A stretch of DNA of 64,000 nt. Source: Callaeas wilsoni (taxonomy: Eukaryota > Chordata > Aves > Passeriformes > Callaeidae). The notes beneath the pieces were generated by a model. The model worked only from the letters and a program-made list of their open reading frames with translations, was not told where the DNA came from and did not search any database. The position numbers were made by a program, and so were the translations under genes. The stretch spans positions 16,403-80,402 of the forward strand of contig VWPU01017506.1 of NCBI GenBank assembly GCA_013398955.1, read 5' to 3'. This document shows, in pieces, positions 1-12,600 of this stretch. Within the stretch, counting starts at the first letter, position 1. The number at the start of each line of letters is the position of its first letter.

Positions 1-1777
1 GTTTCCGCTGCTGCCTCCACGTGGCTGCCTCAGCAGAAGAGAACGGGATTTTTTCCAAAATCAGAGCATGTCCTTACCTGTAGAGAGGTTGTACAACCTC
101 GCAGGATGACTTACAGCAGATAGTCATCTCCATTTGCTTAGGGCTCTTAGAGGTCCTCAGACCTGGAAAAGCACTTGTATGTCTGAAAGTGTATCTGATT
201 GGGTTTTTTCCACCTGTATTGATTGGGATTTAACAAAAGATACTATTTTAATGCATAAAGCTTGCCTCAGTAACTTTCTTATACTGTCATTTATATAATC
301 CCACTGAAATGCCACTATATGCACTTCAATCATGAAAATACCCAAGTATTTGGACAAAACCGCCACATTTGTTTTAGCTGAGCTGTTTATTTCAGTCTGG
401 CAAAAAAGGCCAAAAGTAAAGTCTAGGTCCAGTTTGTGACATGCCAACTTTCAAATAAATGCTCTCTAGCTGTTCGTCCCTGTTCCACTGCTTGAACTGT
501 TCAAATTATACAGTGCTGTAGGTATTTTCAGAGAGAATTAAAAAAAAAATTAAAAAATCAGCCATTACCCTAAGGAACACGTAAGTTGTATTTGCAGCAA
601 TTCAGACTTTTAGACTTCAAGTGCCCCAGACTGGTACTGCGTAAACACAACCTCCAGACTGAGGCAGAATACTAATAAAGAGGATCTTGGAGAGAACGCC
701 CTTCCTATTTCCTACAGACCCAGGAGCAGAAGGAATCAGTTGTAGACTTCTAATATTGAGGCACCCTGCCACTATGAAATCAAGCAAATGTAAAAGAAAA
801 ATAGTCCATAAAGTTAACTTCCCTTTCTGCTGGAAACCCAGAGGGGAAAAAAACCCCAAACCCATAGTGAGCAATAGACTGCTCTCACTTGCCATGTGGA
901 AGGTTTTTAAGTGTGAGGCCTTACGTACATGTTTATCTCTCACATATGGTTGTTGAAATGGGCACTTAGTTTTATTACAGTCATGAGACTGTCTTCAGTG
1001 CTGCTATAAACACCCAACTGTAGGATTTGATCAGATTCAAGTGTCATTTTTAAAAGTGTATTTACCGTGGGCCCCAATTTAAAAGCATGGAAGATGGGTT
1101 TATTTTATAACACGATTGACAGACAGGGAACTGAGCCTGACATCACACTAAACTTACAAACCTGGCCTCTAACCAGCTGATTTCCTGCACTGACCATCTG
1201 AGCAGTTTAGAGGTGATGATGTGAAGATACATCAAAGAGAAGAGCACTCTGCATCTGAACTTCTCTGGCTTTGGTCATCCACTTTTGTCTTCACCTTCCA
1301 TAATTTCTCTCACATGGAACAACTTATGTGGCTCACTCTGTAGCCAAGTAACACACAAGACAAAATGGGCTCGTGATCTCCTTTGTCCACTTGGCACTTT
1401 AATCACAGAGAAGCACACGGAGGCAATTACAAATAAGAGAAAAGCTTCCCTCAAATTGGTGTGACCTCTAAACTTCGAGCAAACAGAGAACAAACTGAGG
1501 AAAATCAGTGGGAAGAGTCAAGTGACCACCTAATCGTTGATCCTTGTCACTTACAGCTGGGGTAGGCAGCAGGTCGTGACCATCATCCGGTGCAAGTCTT
1601 GCCTCTGCTGTACAGTGAAAAGGTCATGGGCATTACAGCTCCATTTTCCACTCAGGGGGAAGAAAAAAGTAAAAAAGGAAGGTGAAAATTATCATGCCTG
1701 TAACAATTTTTTTAAAAAAATTGTAAAGCAGTGAACAGATAAACAGACTCTATACAGTTAAAACACAAAAAGATGTA
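1..1777. other. Intergenic or intronic DNA, no gene seen
   Basis: AT-rich sequence with only short, chance-like open frames on both strands. No exon with flanking splice sites, RNA gene or recognisable repeat is visible. The one structural oddity is a perfect A/T palindrome near 1703-1724, listed separately. Confidence 0.5.
1703..1724. repeat. 22-bp perfect A/T palindrome
   Basis: Seven T followed by seven A, flanked by ACAA on the left and TTGT on the right, gives a perfect inverted repeat with no spacer. Such a sequence can form a cruciform or a short hairpin in RNA. Homopolymer-based palindromes arise easily in AT-rich DNA, so no function is claimed. Confidence 0.7.
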
Positions 1778-1830
1778 TCAGAATCTCAGGTTGGAAGAGA
1801 TCCATAAGGATCATCAATTCCAGAATCCTG
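1778..1830 (-). mobile_element. CR1 LINE 3'-end fragment (degraded)
   Basis: The + strand reads like the reverse complement of a CR1 3' end: a degraded 'agaatctcaggttggaagag' core followed by 'ggatcatcaattcca'. In avian CR1 copies this block lies just inside the ATTCTATG tail. The piece is only about 50 bp and diverged, so it is an old, heavily 5'-truncated insertion lying on the minus strand. Subfamily cannot be assigned by eye. Confidence 0.65.
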
Positions 1831-2269
1831 AGAACATGACTTCTGGCTTGAAAAATTTACAGAGTTGTCTATAATGGTACATGTAATAGATGGAAACTGG
1901 AGAATATTCATATGAAAAGAAGATAACATCAGGACTTGGTGGGGACAGTTTGGTTAACTTCAGGTAATTTTTGTCTAACTAGAATAAAAGGAGCAGTGCA
2001 AATGTAAGCAATTGTGAGAGTGCCTTCACTGGGGGATTGTATCTTGGATTCATTTTCCCCAGTGATCTAGTTTAGTTTAAATTTCTAGTTTGGGCTCTAG
2101 ACCCTATCTAGACCCTATTTGCCATTTTCAAATAGTGGTATAGCAGGAACTTTGCTTCACCTCGTAAATCACTCTACAGATCTTTTTATATGTATAGATA
2201 CATTTATTTACATGTATTTAATGTATCTGTTGATAGTCTACGGCTGCTGCCTGTGAACTGCCATGAGCA
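1831..2269. other. AT-rich spacer, nothing recognised
   Basis: Sequence between two CR1 remnants. No exon, RNA gene or further repeat recognised. A short TA-rich run near 2185-2225 is low complexity. Confidence 0.5.
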
Positions 2270-2730
2270 GCACTGGGAATGAACCACAGGAACTGGAGGT
2301 CTGTGTGCCATTTCAGGGCTACAGTCTCGTTGGGATCACAGAGACATGGTGGGATAGCTCAAACAGGAGTGGCAATGGCTGGAGAAAGGCTCTGCGGGGA
2401 GGACAGGCTGGGAAGATGAGGAGGGGGAGTTGCTCAGTACGTGAGAGAGCAGCAGGAATGTGAGGAGCTGTGCCTGGGACAGACAGGGAGCCAGGGGGAG
2501 CTTTGGGGTCAAGATTAGGGCAGACGAGCACAGGAGGTGTGGTGGTGGGTGTTTGCTGGGCTCTGCTGGTCAAGGAAAGCCATTTTCGGACTGCTTCACG
2601 TCCTCATACCCTGGTCCTGGTGAGAGGCTGGAACCTCCCCTGGACGGGATGAAAGGCGGCACAGCAGGACACAAGAGCAGCGCTGCTGGAACTGATCCTT
2701 ACAACGAGGAGGATCAGGTCGGGAAAGAGA
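2270..2730 (+). mobile_element. CR1 LINE internal fragment, ORF2 endonuclease remnant
   Basis: This is a piece of the CR1 retrotransposon pol-like ORF2, from its apurinic/apyrimidinic-type endonuclease region, which nicks target DNA for target-primed reverse transcription. Frame 1 gives GITETWWDSS (about 2332-2364), the conserved endonuclease stretch containing the E-T-W-W motif. Frame 2 then gives YVREQQECEELCLG (2438-2479), and frame 1 resumes with GQTSTGGVVVGVCW (about 2518-2559). The peptides match the CR1 order but lie in alternating frames, and a TGA at 2461 falls in frame 1, so at least two frameshifts and stops have killed it. GC is higher than in the surrounding DNA. No 3' end or reverse-transcriptase domain is recognisable downstream. 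The right edge is approximate: similarity fades after about 2700. Confidence 0.85.
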
Positions 2731-2944
2731 AGGCTTGGGGCAGCGAACAGTGAAGTGTTTGTTTGTTTAGAGCACAAACCAGCAAAGAACAGCAAGTTTC
2801 AGGGATCTGATCATCTACTTAAGGTTAGGTGCACGCTTAAAAGCTTTCCTGGAGCAGAGCCATTATTGGCCATTAATATATACACTGGGAAAAAATCATG
2901 CCAAGTAGGTTATAATGCATCTAGAGAGCAAATTGAGTCTTGAA

Positions 2945-3370
2945 CACTGCACATGCATTATTGTGCTCTGACCTGATGAAGCACACACAATTATAGTGTT
3001 TGCTTTAAATAATGTGCCATATTTCATGTAAATGCCATAAACAGGAGGCAAGCTGGACAAAGAATTGTGTCATACCTTTTAATTGAGAACAGGAGGGTTT
3101 AAGATTAAAAATCTCCTTGGATAACACCAGTCATGCCCCTTTATAAAGTGCTGAGTTTGTTAAAGGACAGCTTTCTCGTAGGAAATATAAATAAAGCCTA
3201 ATGTGTTATTACTGAAAATATTTGTAAGACATTAACAAAGTTTGCAACCAGCATTATTAACTGCACAATAACAGGGGCTTTATTCATCAGGATGCGCATG
3301 TAATTTATTCCGTGTAAAATTCGTTATCACAAATATCAAACATGCTGCGGATAATAAATGACCAAGCAGA
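2945..3370. promoter_or_regulatory. Candidate conserved non-coding element (enhancer-like)
   Basis: An AT-rich but complex block without simple repeats or transposon similarity. It holds several homeodomain-type TAAT/ATTA cores, a TTTATTGC-like and several AATAAA/TTTATT motifs, and a CATGTAAAT-type octamer near 3025-3036. It codes for nothing. Sequence of this texture in vertebrate gene deserts is often deeply conserved, but conservation cannot be read from one genome, so this is a hypothesis from composition and motif density. Edges are approximate. Confidence 0.3.
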
Positions 3371-4750
3371 AATAAAACAAAAAGAGCTTTGTTTCAAGAC
3401 ACAAAAGCAAATTGACCCTTTTGATTTATTTGTTTTTCTAAAGAAAGGAAATGCTCATTTAGCAGATTAAAAATGAAATAGGGAAGTTGAACAACAAAAA
3501 CCTTGATGAAGACAGTACTTGTTAGAACTGTATGGAAAGATAAGTGATTATAACAGAAAATGTGAACAGTCCAATAAAACACAAGTATGATCAAAGCTGT
3601 GAAAAAAGCAATTAAGCTGTTTTGACACTTGACTGATGTGTTGAATGTGCGTGTGGATTTGAGGCATTTAAACTACATTCATGAACAATTCTGTTTACAG
3701 GGCACCTACTAGCATAGTTTTCTTTCATCTTGCCATATAAAGCAAAAAGCAAGATATTTCAAGAAACAGTGTCACTGGATAAATCAGATTTATTTGCTAC
3801 ACTTTCTTAGACTATGGGCACTTTATATTCCTATAGGAATAACACCTTTAAGTTACTGAATAATTGGAAGATTTAGTGTAAACATAGGGTGGAAAAGTAG
3901 TTCCAGAGCTTATACAAATTCCTTTTGGAGAAATGGATTTATGTAAATAACTGAGTTGCTCAATAGGCAAGCCTATCAAGGTAACTGGAAGCTTTGTTCT
4001 TTCCAGGCTACAGGGAAAAAATAGAAATAGAGTTTTTTAGTATCTAAATACAAGACAAAAACTGGATCCTGAAGGCTTTTTAAAGTTCAGTATAATTCAA
4101 TAACAGTTTAAATGAGACTAGCATTAGACTGAAATTTGTTAGACAGCAGTTTGAGATGTCCTCTTTAAAAGAAGAACTATAAGGTGACAGAGGACAGTTG
4201 TTCCTAATTGTTGCCACATTTTTGATGCAAGAGCCTAACTGCAGGAGTCAAAGGCAGTTTTTCCATTGTTTTCAGTGAATTCAGGGTTTCATACCTATCA
4301 TTTCTACTCTCAAATGCTCAAGGCTCAAGTTTGGTTTTTTGGTTTTTTTTTTAAGCTACTATGTGAGGTGCTTGACAGGAAATATAAACAGATTGTAGCA
4401 AATAAGAGCTAGACATGACTTTTTCTATGTTTTTACAAATGTAAGGCAGGGCTTCAGACATTTTGTGGGAAACTGAACAGAACATCATATTCTCTGCCAT
4501 GGCAAAGGTGGCTCTGCATTGGCTGAGCCCCGTTACACTGAGCACAGAACAGAAATACCTCTGTCACTAACGGGCAAGCAGAAGGTGGTGATGCCTTAGG
4601 ATTTTAGCTTTTATATTTTCATATATTTGTAATCCGGCTATTCTTTAGTGTATAACTCTAAACTCCATATAGAGTGTTAGCGACTGCTTTTCCCATTTTG
4701 GTCAGACACAACAATTCCTCTCTAGGCCTGAGAATCAAGGACACCTCACT
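3371..4750. other. AT-rich non-coding DNA, no gene seen
   Basis: No exon, RNA gene or transposon recognised. A TTTTTTGGTTTTTTTTTT-like run near 4333-4351 is low complexity. Confidence 0.5.
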
Positions 4751-5045
4751 GTTTCAGGCCCCGAGAAATGTAAACAAAAGTGAGTTAGGGGGGAGCAAAC
4801 TAAGAGAATGGGACTCCACTGCCTGAACCTGTAATTGAACAATTAACCTCTGATATGCAAATGGACAAAACTTATATCTGTCCCAAAAACATGTGACTGT
4901 CGTCCATCCTGGGTGTAGTCTCGGTGAGACTCCTGCACTGCCCAAAGTGTGCCCTGTGAAGGCCTTTCAATAAATACCTGCCCTTTATCCTTTCACTCTG
5001 TCTAGCCTCTGTTCCAGGGCAGCCTCTACAAGGCATCAGTGGCAC
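4751..5045 (+). mobile_element. Solo LTR of an avian endogenous retrovirus (old copy)
   Basis: This stretch has the order of a retroviral LTR. There is a U3-like part with TATA-like 'cttatatctg' (about 4869), a GC-richer stretch before the cap region, a polyadenylation signal AATAAA at 4969-4974, and a T/C-rich U5 with 'ctctgtctagcctctgttcc'. The layout and wording recall ERV LTRs common in bird genomes. A TG at 4751 and a CA at 5037-5038 could be the termini (about 288 bp), but the flanking five bases do not match as a target-site duplication, so the edges are soft. No gag, pol or env sequence flanks it, so it is a solo LTR left by recombination. It lies in the sense orientation and is non-coding. 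Confidence 0.65.
4969..4974 (+). promoter_or_regulatory. LTR polyadenylation signal
   Basis: AATAAA inside the LTR, followed by a T-rich stretch as expected at an R/U5 boundary. It could terminate transcripts running rightward through the region. Confidence 0.55.
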
Positions 5046-8000
5046 TACAGAGGTCAGCTTTGAATACGAAACTCCTAAATACACTCTCCTGGAGAGCTAG
5101 TGCTTAGAAACACAGGAAGATGACAAAAGTTCCAAAGAAAAACCCCACCAAACCATCAGCAAATACAGTCCAGTGGCCCCTATTCTTGTTTGCTTGTTGT
5201 TTCTGAAGGAGTCAAGTAGCGATGGAAAAATTAGATTTCCTTTGTGGAAAGCAAATGGGAGAAGTCTAGGAAAAGGCTGGTATCCTGCCTTTTCAGCTAC
5301 AGCAGTGCAGACTGCCTTCTGCTCTCACTGCTCCTTTGCACTCAGGAGTTGTGGAAAAAGGCCAAAAGAGACAAGTATGGCTCAGGTTGGTTTGCCCTGA
5401 TACCATGCCAAAAAGAAACTGCAAAATGGAGCAGTACGGAAATGGGCAACCTTGTTCCTAGACACTCTGGTTTTGAGTGAGGGTTTAAGGACCGTGAACT
5501 ATGACATGGCAAGATGAGCATGCTTAGTACATCCAACCTAATTAAAGCATGTGGTGACAAACTTAAATCAAAACCTGCATGGTTCCTCTTAGAGGCTACA
5601 TCACCACAGCTGAAGTCTCAGATCTTCAGAGTGACAACCAGAGCACACTAAGACAAAAAAAAGAGAGACAGGTAGGAAGAAACTAGCCACAAGGCACCAC
5701 CTATGCACAAGAAGTGCTATTCCATACAGCCATATGACTGAAATATCCCACTGTAAGCCTTGGAAACAGAGAGTTGTAGATACAAGTGCAGACTTGACAG
5801 TTTGGAAGGAAACCAAAGGCTGAATTACCCTTGGATAGAACTGTCGGGGCTCTCCCAGCTCGTGAAGCCTAAAACACTCCAGGGCCTGTTCTGCTGCTAT
5901 TTGTGCCACATGGAGCTTGGCTTTGAGTGTCGCGTGAGTCACCGCAGCACTCTCGGCTCACAGGGAGATGGGTAAGTCTCGCACTACTTCTCAGTGAGGG
6001 AAGCAGGACGGTGCTTCCCGGAGGGGTCTCTTTCCAGGTGAACCACTTACAGACATTCTTGGTTTGAAAAGCTCCTGCCCTGCGTAAAATGTTCCACAGT
6101 GTGCAACAGAGAGTGCTGCAAAGAGGGGCTTTACAAGACAAACGCCGAGGTATTTCTGTGGCACATCAACTCACACAGCTGACTGCCATAACTTGGGAAT
6201 ATAACTCTCCTGCACTCCAGCCTTGCGCGGCAGGGGGTTGGGTATCACTGTTGGCCCTGCCCCTCCCTGGCCCGTCTCAATCAGCAGCTGCCCAGTTCAC
6301 TTCTCTTCTGCTCTTCTCCCCTCAATCACGTATCTCTTGGCAGCTCCCCTTCCCATTTCCCTTTTGTGCCTTGTCATGTTCTCCAGCCTGCTTCTTCCTC
6401 TTCACATCCTCCAGCACGTATGTGAGTCTCCATCTCTCCCCTCCAGAAGGGCTTCCAAATTTCTCGTAACATCCTGGCTAACTTCTCAAAACACTGCTTC
6501 TACTTACTGCTCCTGCCAGTATCCTAATAATTTCATACCCACACCACCCTGCCTGGCCCCCGTGTCAGGAGTAGCACACTACCTCATTTCTCAACAGCAA
6601 GCAGCTCACCTGCATCCTTTTACAAACAACACTTGCCAATCCTAGACATTAAGCAATCCTCATAGTAGCTTGAAACATAGACGTTTTCCAGAAAACAAAC
6701 AAAAAGCCATTGTAGAACCTTTTTCTTTCCCTGGGTTTTCCTGAGCCTCATCTTGAATTTTCAAACTCTCTCCAAAACGTAAGCATTAGAATGCTTTTAT
6801 TTGTTAATTAAAAATGTAATTAATTTTTTCCATACATTGTTAATCGGCATTGCCAATCCTAACATGAAAAATAACTAAAAATATTATAACTCAGAAATAG
6901 AAATTGCTTTTTTATTCCGTTGGAATAGAACCTGAGTTCTGCCAACAGAATAAGCACAAATGCTGACAACCACAATACTGTCACCTGTCATTGACTTCTT
7001 GCACCATACTTTAAACTGGGGTTAAACAGTGCCCCAGAGTTTAGAGGAACAATTCAGTGAGTATGAGATCCACCATTTTCATAAGAAAGGGTAGTGAAAA
7101 CTTTGGATTATGCTGCTTCAAAAGACCAAAGTCCCAAGTTAGTCTCAAGCATGTTTTAGTGGCAAGAATTGAAGGGAACAGCTTTGGTGGGAGTGCTTAG
7201 TACTTTTGGTCTTCTTTATTGCTTCACTACTGATAAAATTATTCCGGTACAAATCATCTGCAACCAAAAGTTATCCTCCTGATAGGGATATAGAGAAATA
7301 ATTCTTCCAAAGAATGGTTACAACTGCTTCCACATCCATTGCAAAGCAATTAGAAGTCCTTAAGCTAAAACATTTGAAACACAAGCTACCAAGAATTTAG
7401 CTGAGCCTCTATACCTTGATTTGTTTATCATTTTTTATGCCAGATGATTTGAGACCTTTGAAACTTGTAGTGGTCACAGTGGAGGATACTCAACACAGGG
7501 ATCAAACCTATCGTGTTTCACTGGCAAATAATGGCAACATGCTGAGAAATATGTAATTGCATTTACTATGTGATAATCCTTTTAGACGCTCTGTCTAGGG
7601 TGATATCCCTTTTAATAAAGTTGTGGCAAGGGAAGAAGCCTATTCTGTGGATGAGAAGCTGACAGAAAAAGGGTGAAATCTCACCCTCATGTCCTTATTA
7701 TGCAGCTCTTGAGAGACTAATCAGACCTGGGGCTGAAGGGATTGTGTTGGGGTATCAGTCATGGGTCACTGCTCACCTGGGTCCTGGTTCCATTCTCTTT
7801 AATGTCAACAATAAAACTTTCCTATGTGCAATTGAGAGCAGATCCAGGCCTAAATTTACAGAAATTAAAGTAAAGAGGTGTTAGATACCTGTCACTGCTC
7901 GTATGTTGGGCTTGGAAGAAGTTTAAAAGCAAACCAGTTGAGGTTCAGACTTAAAAGTTTCACTGAAGCAACAGGATGATCTCTCTGTTCTTGCCAGAAG

Positions 8001-9354
8001 CACAAAGAGACAGAAACACAGAGCTGAACCACGGCAGTGATACAAAGTGTTGTTATTACAGAATTAGGTTGTATTAATAATTGGGTCATTCCAGCCCTTT
8101 CTGCAGCAGGAAAAATAGGAGGAAAACACAAGCACTGTAGGTATTTCAGTTATCCCAGCACATGAGTGTTTGTCATGAAATCACTGGAACTTCAGAGCTG
8201 GCTTTGCTAAATAGTGCAAGTGTAACAAAGGCAATTGCAGAAAGATTTAATTTAATGTTAACAACAGTGTGACACAGCAGCACTTTTGGTAGGGGGGAAA
8301 TCAAAGCTGTGTTTGGTGGAAATACAGTGAAATACAGAGTGCTATCATCTACAGAGAGTGTAGGGACAAGTATTTTGGATTCAAACTAAGGGATCTTAAG
8401 GTAGAAGTGAGGAGGGCAGAGTCATCTGGTTTCTTTAATTGACCACAAGTTGACTATGAATTGCTGATATGATGCAGCTATGGAAAGATATATTGAAATT
8501 CATTAATGTTTCCCTGAAAAAGAATTATGAGATTTATTACAAGGGTACTCATGAGACTTTGTGCATGAGAATATCTGTGTGCTGTTCTGGTCATAGAAAG
8601 ATGAAAACCAGAAAACATGTTACCAGAGGAATGAAAAGACTGGAAAACAGCTTGACTTACTTAGCTTAGGATTAAATAAGACTCAACAGGGAGCCTAAAA
8701 TACTACGATTGCCCAAAATCAATAATAGGGAAGGAGAAGGATTATTTAAGTGGAAAAACAATGTCAGCCCAGTACAAAGTGATGTAAAATAGGAATAAAA
8801 GTAGACTCAAAATTAGAAAGATTCTGGATCAGCCAACTTCTTGAGACACAAAGAGAAAAATGTTTCTGCTTTTAAGGTGGTGAGTTGAGCTTATAACAGA
8901 TTGGCCTTAGGCTTAGAGAACTTTGCTAGTCATATGTTTCTAAAAGGGGTAAATTTAAAGACATCAGAGTTAATGAGTAATAAAAAATTGTCTGGAAAAC
9001 AGAATTTTAAGAAAGCTACATGATTGCACTGAGACAATGCAAAGCACTTGTCCTGGGCTTTGGCACATCTTAATTTTAGAACTTCCTAACCATAAAAGTT
9101 CGAAGTTTGGTTACAAAGTTGAGCATACAGTTGAGTTTGTATAGTTTTCATGAAAGACAGCAATAATCTAACTAAAAGAATATGAAAAACACATGGGTGA
9201 TGGTTTATCTGATTGACTGAATGCATAAGGTAAATTCTGACAGTGAAACACATTTTTCACTGGAGTTTAATAGTGTTGTTTTGGAGTAGGACTGAAATTT
9301 TGTCGTTTTAGTTTCATAACACTGCCCAGCTGGAATTTCCATTTCCAGTTATTA
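5046..9354. other. Non-coding DNA, no gene seen
   Basis: Mostly AT-rich, with a slightly GC-richer patch at 5900-6450 that keeps short frames open by chance. These frames have no family similarity and no consistent splice structure. An AT-rich block around 6780-6900 is listed separately. No tRNA, microRNA or transposon recognised. Confidence 0.5.
6780..6905. promoter_or_regulatory. AT-rich block with clustered TTAATTA-type sites
   Basis: Within about 120 bp there are several TTAATTA and TAATTAA cores, the classic homeodomain/LIM-homeodomain binding sequence (for example around 6805-6830), and TTGTTAAT. It is unique, non-repetitive sequence. It could be an enhancer core, but AT-rich DNA produces such cores by chance. 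Confidence 0.22.
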
Positions 9355-9660
9355 TAATACGAAGCTTTACAGTGGTATTTTAACTGTTCATTTTAGATGG
9401 TTTTCACACGGAGAAGTTTACTTGAATACCAGATATACTGTAAACATACTGAACATCTGGTAATTAAGCATAGTGCACAGTAATCTCCATAAAGCCCATA
9501 TCGGTGGTGAAATCTTTTTAATAAATAGTTGATAATGGAATGAAGCTATTAAAAGAATTACAGCACACATGGTGAAATACAGTCATTGTTAATCCTGTAG
9601 CATGAATAAAAGCTTTTAACTGTCCATTTTACCAAGAATCTTTAAGACGGGCCTGTCCTG
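9355..9660. promoter_or_regulatory. Candidate conserved non-coding element
   Basis: Complex AT-rich sequence with no reading frame or repeat. It contains GGTAATTAAGC (about 9459), CATAAAG/AATAAA-like caudal-type sites, TTGTTAAT and AATAAAAGC motifs spread over 300 bp. Texture and motif content suggest an enhancer. This is inference only. Confidence 0.28.
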
Positions 9661-12600
9661 AAATGAGTGTCAGCACAGAAATATCCCACTTGCAACAGAA
9701 AAAAAGAGAGACTCCATAACTCCAGTAAATAATTTTCGTAACTATTCATCTACCCAGTGAGTTTTGTACTCTTCTCAAATTGTTCATACCCCACTTCATG
9801 ACAGCACAACCTCCACAGCCTTCTCTAAGGCAGCCAGGATGCCAGTGGGAATGGAGGGTCACTCGTATGTTACCCTCCTTTTAAGCAATACTTCACCTTG
9901 CAGCAGTTCGTGTGCTTCATTGTGGGCATCTGCAGAGTTTTATTGAGCAGGGTGTGAATGCATCTGAACCAATGGGAGCGATCACCTCTTCTGGGTCAAG
10001 ATTTCTTCTGAAGATGGCTCTGGCATTGTGTTGATAAGGATTCATTTATTCATTTTTAACAAACTGGAGATTCCAATCTTTAAGCTGAATTCACTGACAT
10101 GTCACAATTTCCAAAAGCAAGTCATGACACCACCATCCCTTAAGATGCATTACCTGATTGCCACCTACCATTTATTTCAAGAAACACCCATCAGAACAAA
10201 ACAGTTTTGTTTGTTCATCTCCTTCTACCAAAGTCTGCTTAAAAAAGAAATCCTGACTTCTTTTTAATAACAATATTTTTTCCCTTGCATTTGATCAGCA
10301 ATTCTTATTCCTAAATTGAGGCTAAGTTCATCACCTTGAGCTACCAGGTTTGAAAGGTGGCATGTCTTCAGATTCATAGGAGCAGTCTGTTTACACTACA
10401 GAGTATTTTCCAACCTCAGCTTTTCAAATGACTATTTAAGGCCTTCTGTACTTTTCCCAGAAGTGCTGGTACATTGTTTAAATCACTGGTATGACTCATT
10501 AGCTTATTCTGTATTTTAGCCAGTTAAGTTCCTCTACCTTACACTCCTCTATATCCTTTTATTTTTCCCCCAAGAAAACAATGTCAAGACACCTTATGCA
10601 GTTGGTTGACAGTTGTCAAGCCAAATGTGAATCCACACCAGCAAATATCAATGCCATACACCCCAAGACACCCATATCCCATCCCAGAACTGCTGCTGTG
10701 GCACCACCTCCCTGTGCACATCCAGTTTCCACTTCCATTTTATTTCATCTAGGGAGACTGAATAAAATCAATGACAGCAATATTTTGTTAAGGTTTATCA
10801 GGACACCCCTGGCAGCTGTTCACCTCTGATACACGTGAGATCAAATAGGTGACTTAATTCCTACTGTAAGATCTCTACCTGCCCCCTCTTTGCGAGGTGT
10901 CCATAATCCAGTTTGACTCTGTATTCCATACTCCACACTTCACGTGTGCACAAAAGCACGAGCACAGCCCTGTTTCCAGGGAGCCTCAGAGCTCCTTCCA
11001 GCAGCCTGAGCCTGTTTTCAATGCTGACGCCTCCCAAGGAAGGGTGACAATACAGGCCCAGGTTTTTATAGCAAATAAACCATCAAAATCAAAGCATAGG
11101 CACATTTTTCAAATATACTAAATAATGGCAACTTTTGATGTATTCAGCAGGTATTCACCAAATCTGATGAAAACCAATATGGGAGCCCAACTCTCTTAAG
11201 AGAACTGCTCTTAATTAACTTCCAACCTCCTTGGTCCTTCCCCCTCCTCCAAAAGAACTTCCCTGTCTTTCATGTGGTGATCTTTCCAGCTACACAAACA
11301 CAGCACAAGTTGCCACAAACCTGGAATTGTTTGACAAGCAATTTATACAGGGAGAATGACAGAAAAGTTATTTCATGAAGACTTTGAATTCCAGTAAGTT
11401 CAGTCTGTCCTTGCCTCTGCTTGAGCAGACGTGCCTGGCAAACCATCTTGGAAGCTCACAAAAGGTGGAGCAGGTATTAAGCTCTTAAAATGGACAAGAA
11501 TTTTAGTAGCTGTATGAGAATAGTGCAACTTAAACTGTTATTTCACCAGTAATGGGCTTTTTGGCACAAAAAAATCACAGAGGTTCTGTTCAGAGTGGTT
11601 TTTACTATTTGGCACACTCCTTCTTCTCCTTTAACTTTTAGGGGGTTCTCTCCAACAATAAGAAAAAAGAAAAAAAAGGACAAAACTTGAAAGAAAAACT
11701 AAATACAGTATTATTAGAATATTAATGTATTCAGGGAGTAATCCCAAAATAATATGAACTTTTGGTGCCAATGTCTATCTTTGATTTCTAAAACTCAGTC
11801 ATTAGTCTTCTGAATAGAAGAAATGTTTTTTCCCCTTTTATTTTGGAATATTTCGATGAGAAGAGCTTTCATAAAAATGTGCATATTCAAAGGACTTGGA
11901 TTAAGAAGGTTTCTTACTAGAAAAATGGACGCTCATTTTCTGAAGATCTGAAAAATATCTAAATTTCTGTAGCCGCTAACACAAATTTGTTTCAAGTGCC
12001 ATTTGAAAAAAATAGAAAAAACTACCACAAAGCAAACTAGGATTTGGAAAGTTGTCAGAATTACTGGGTATATCTGAAACATATATGGTTCTGAGTCCAT
12101 GAAAATCTGAATCTTATCCTTAAAAAAGCCTTCCTATTCTCTTATGTGGGCTGAACATGCAGGACTGGAAATCTAGGAGGCAGGAAGGGAGAATTTTTGT
12201 TAAATCTTTGTTTTCTATTAGAACACTTTCCAGTTTTGCTGTTTGGGTCTTTAGTCCACAGTTTACATAAATATCTTGGATAGTCATATTAACTGTGTTT
12301 GGAACTATGGGAACAGACATATAGTACAGCACAGCACAGGATGAATCCTGATTTGTAAACTTGCTAGTTCATACTTTATTGATTGGAAACCACCCTCCTG
12401 GAAGCACTGGAAAAAAATTAGGGTGTGGTAAGTCTAACATAATAATATCATATCTTCTGACCAAATGTTGAGAGTGAATTATTCACTGATCTAGTCAATG
12501 AGCATCTTCACTAGAAAAGCTCAGAAGAAGCTAGAGGAAAAAAATTGCATTAAAAATTCCTTGTGAAAAGACCTCCTTTGAGAAGTAAAGACTCTTTTCC

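Noticed and set aside
2263..2795. Several short frames that might look like a small gene
   Set aside because: They are pieces of a frameshifted CR1 endonuclease remnant and its antisense shadow.
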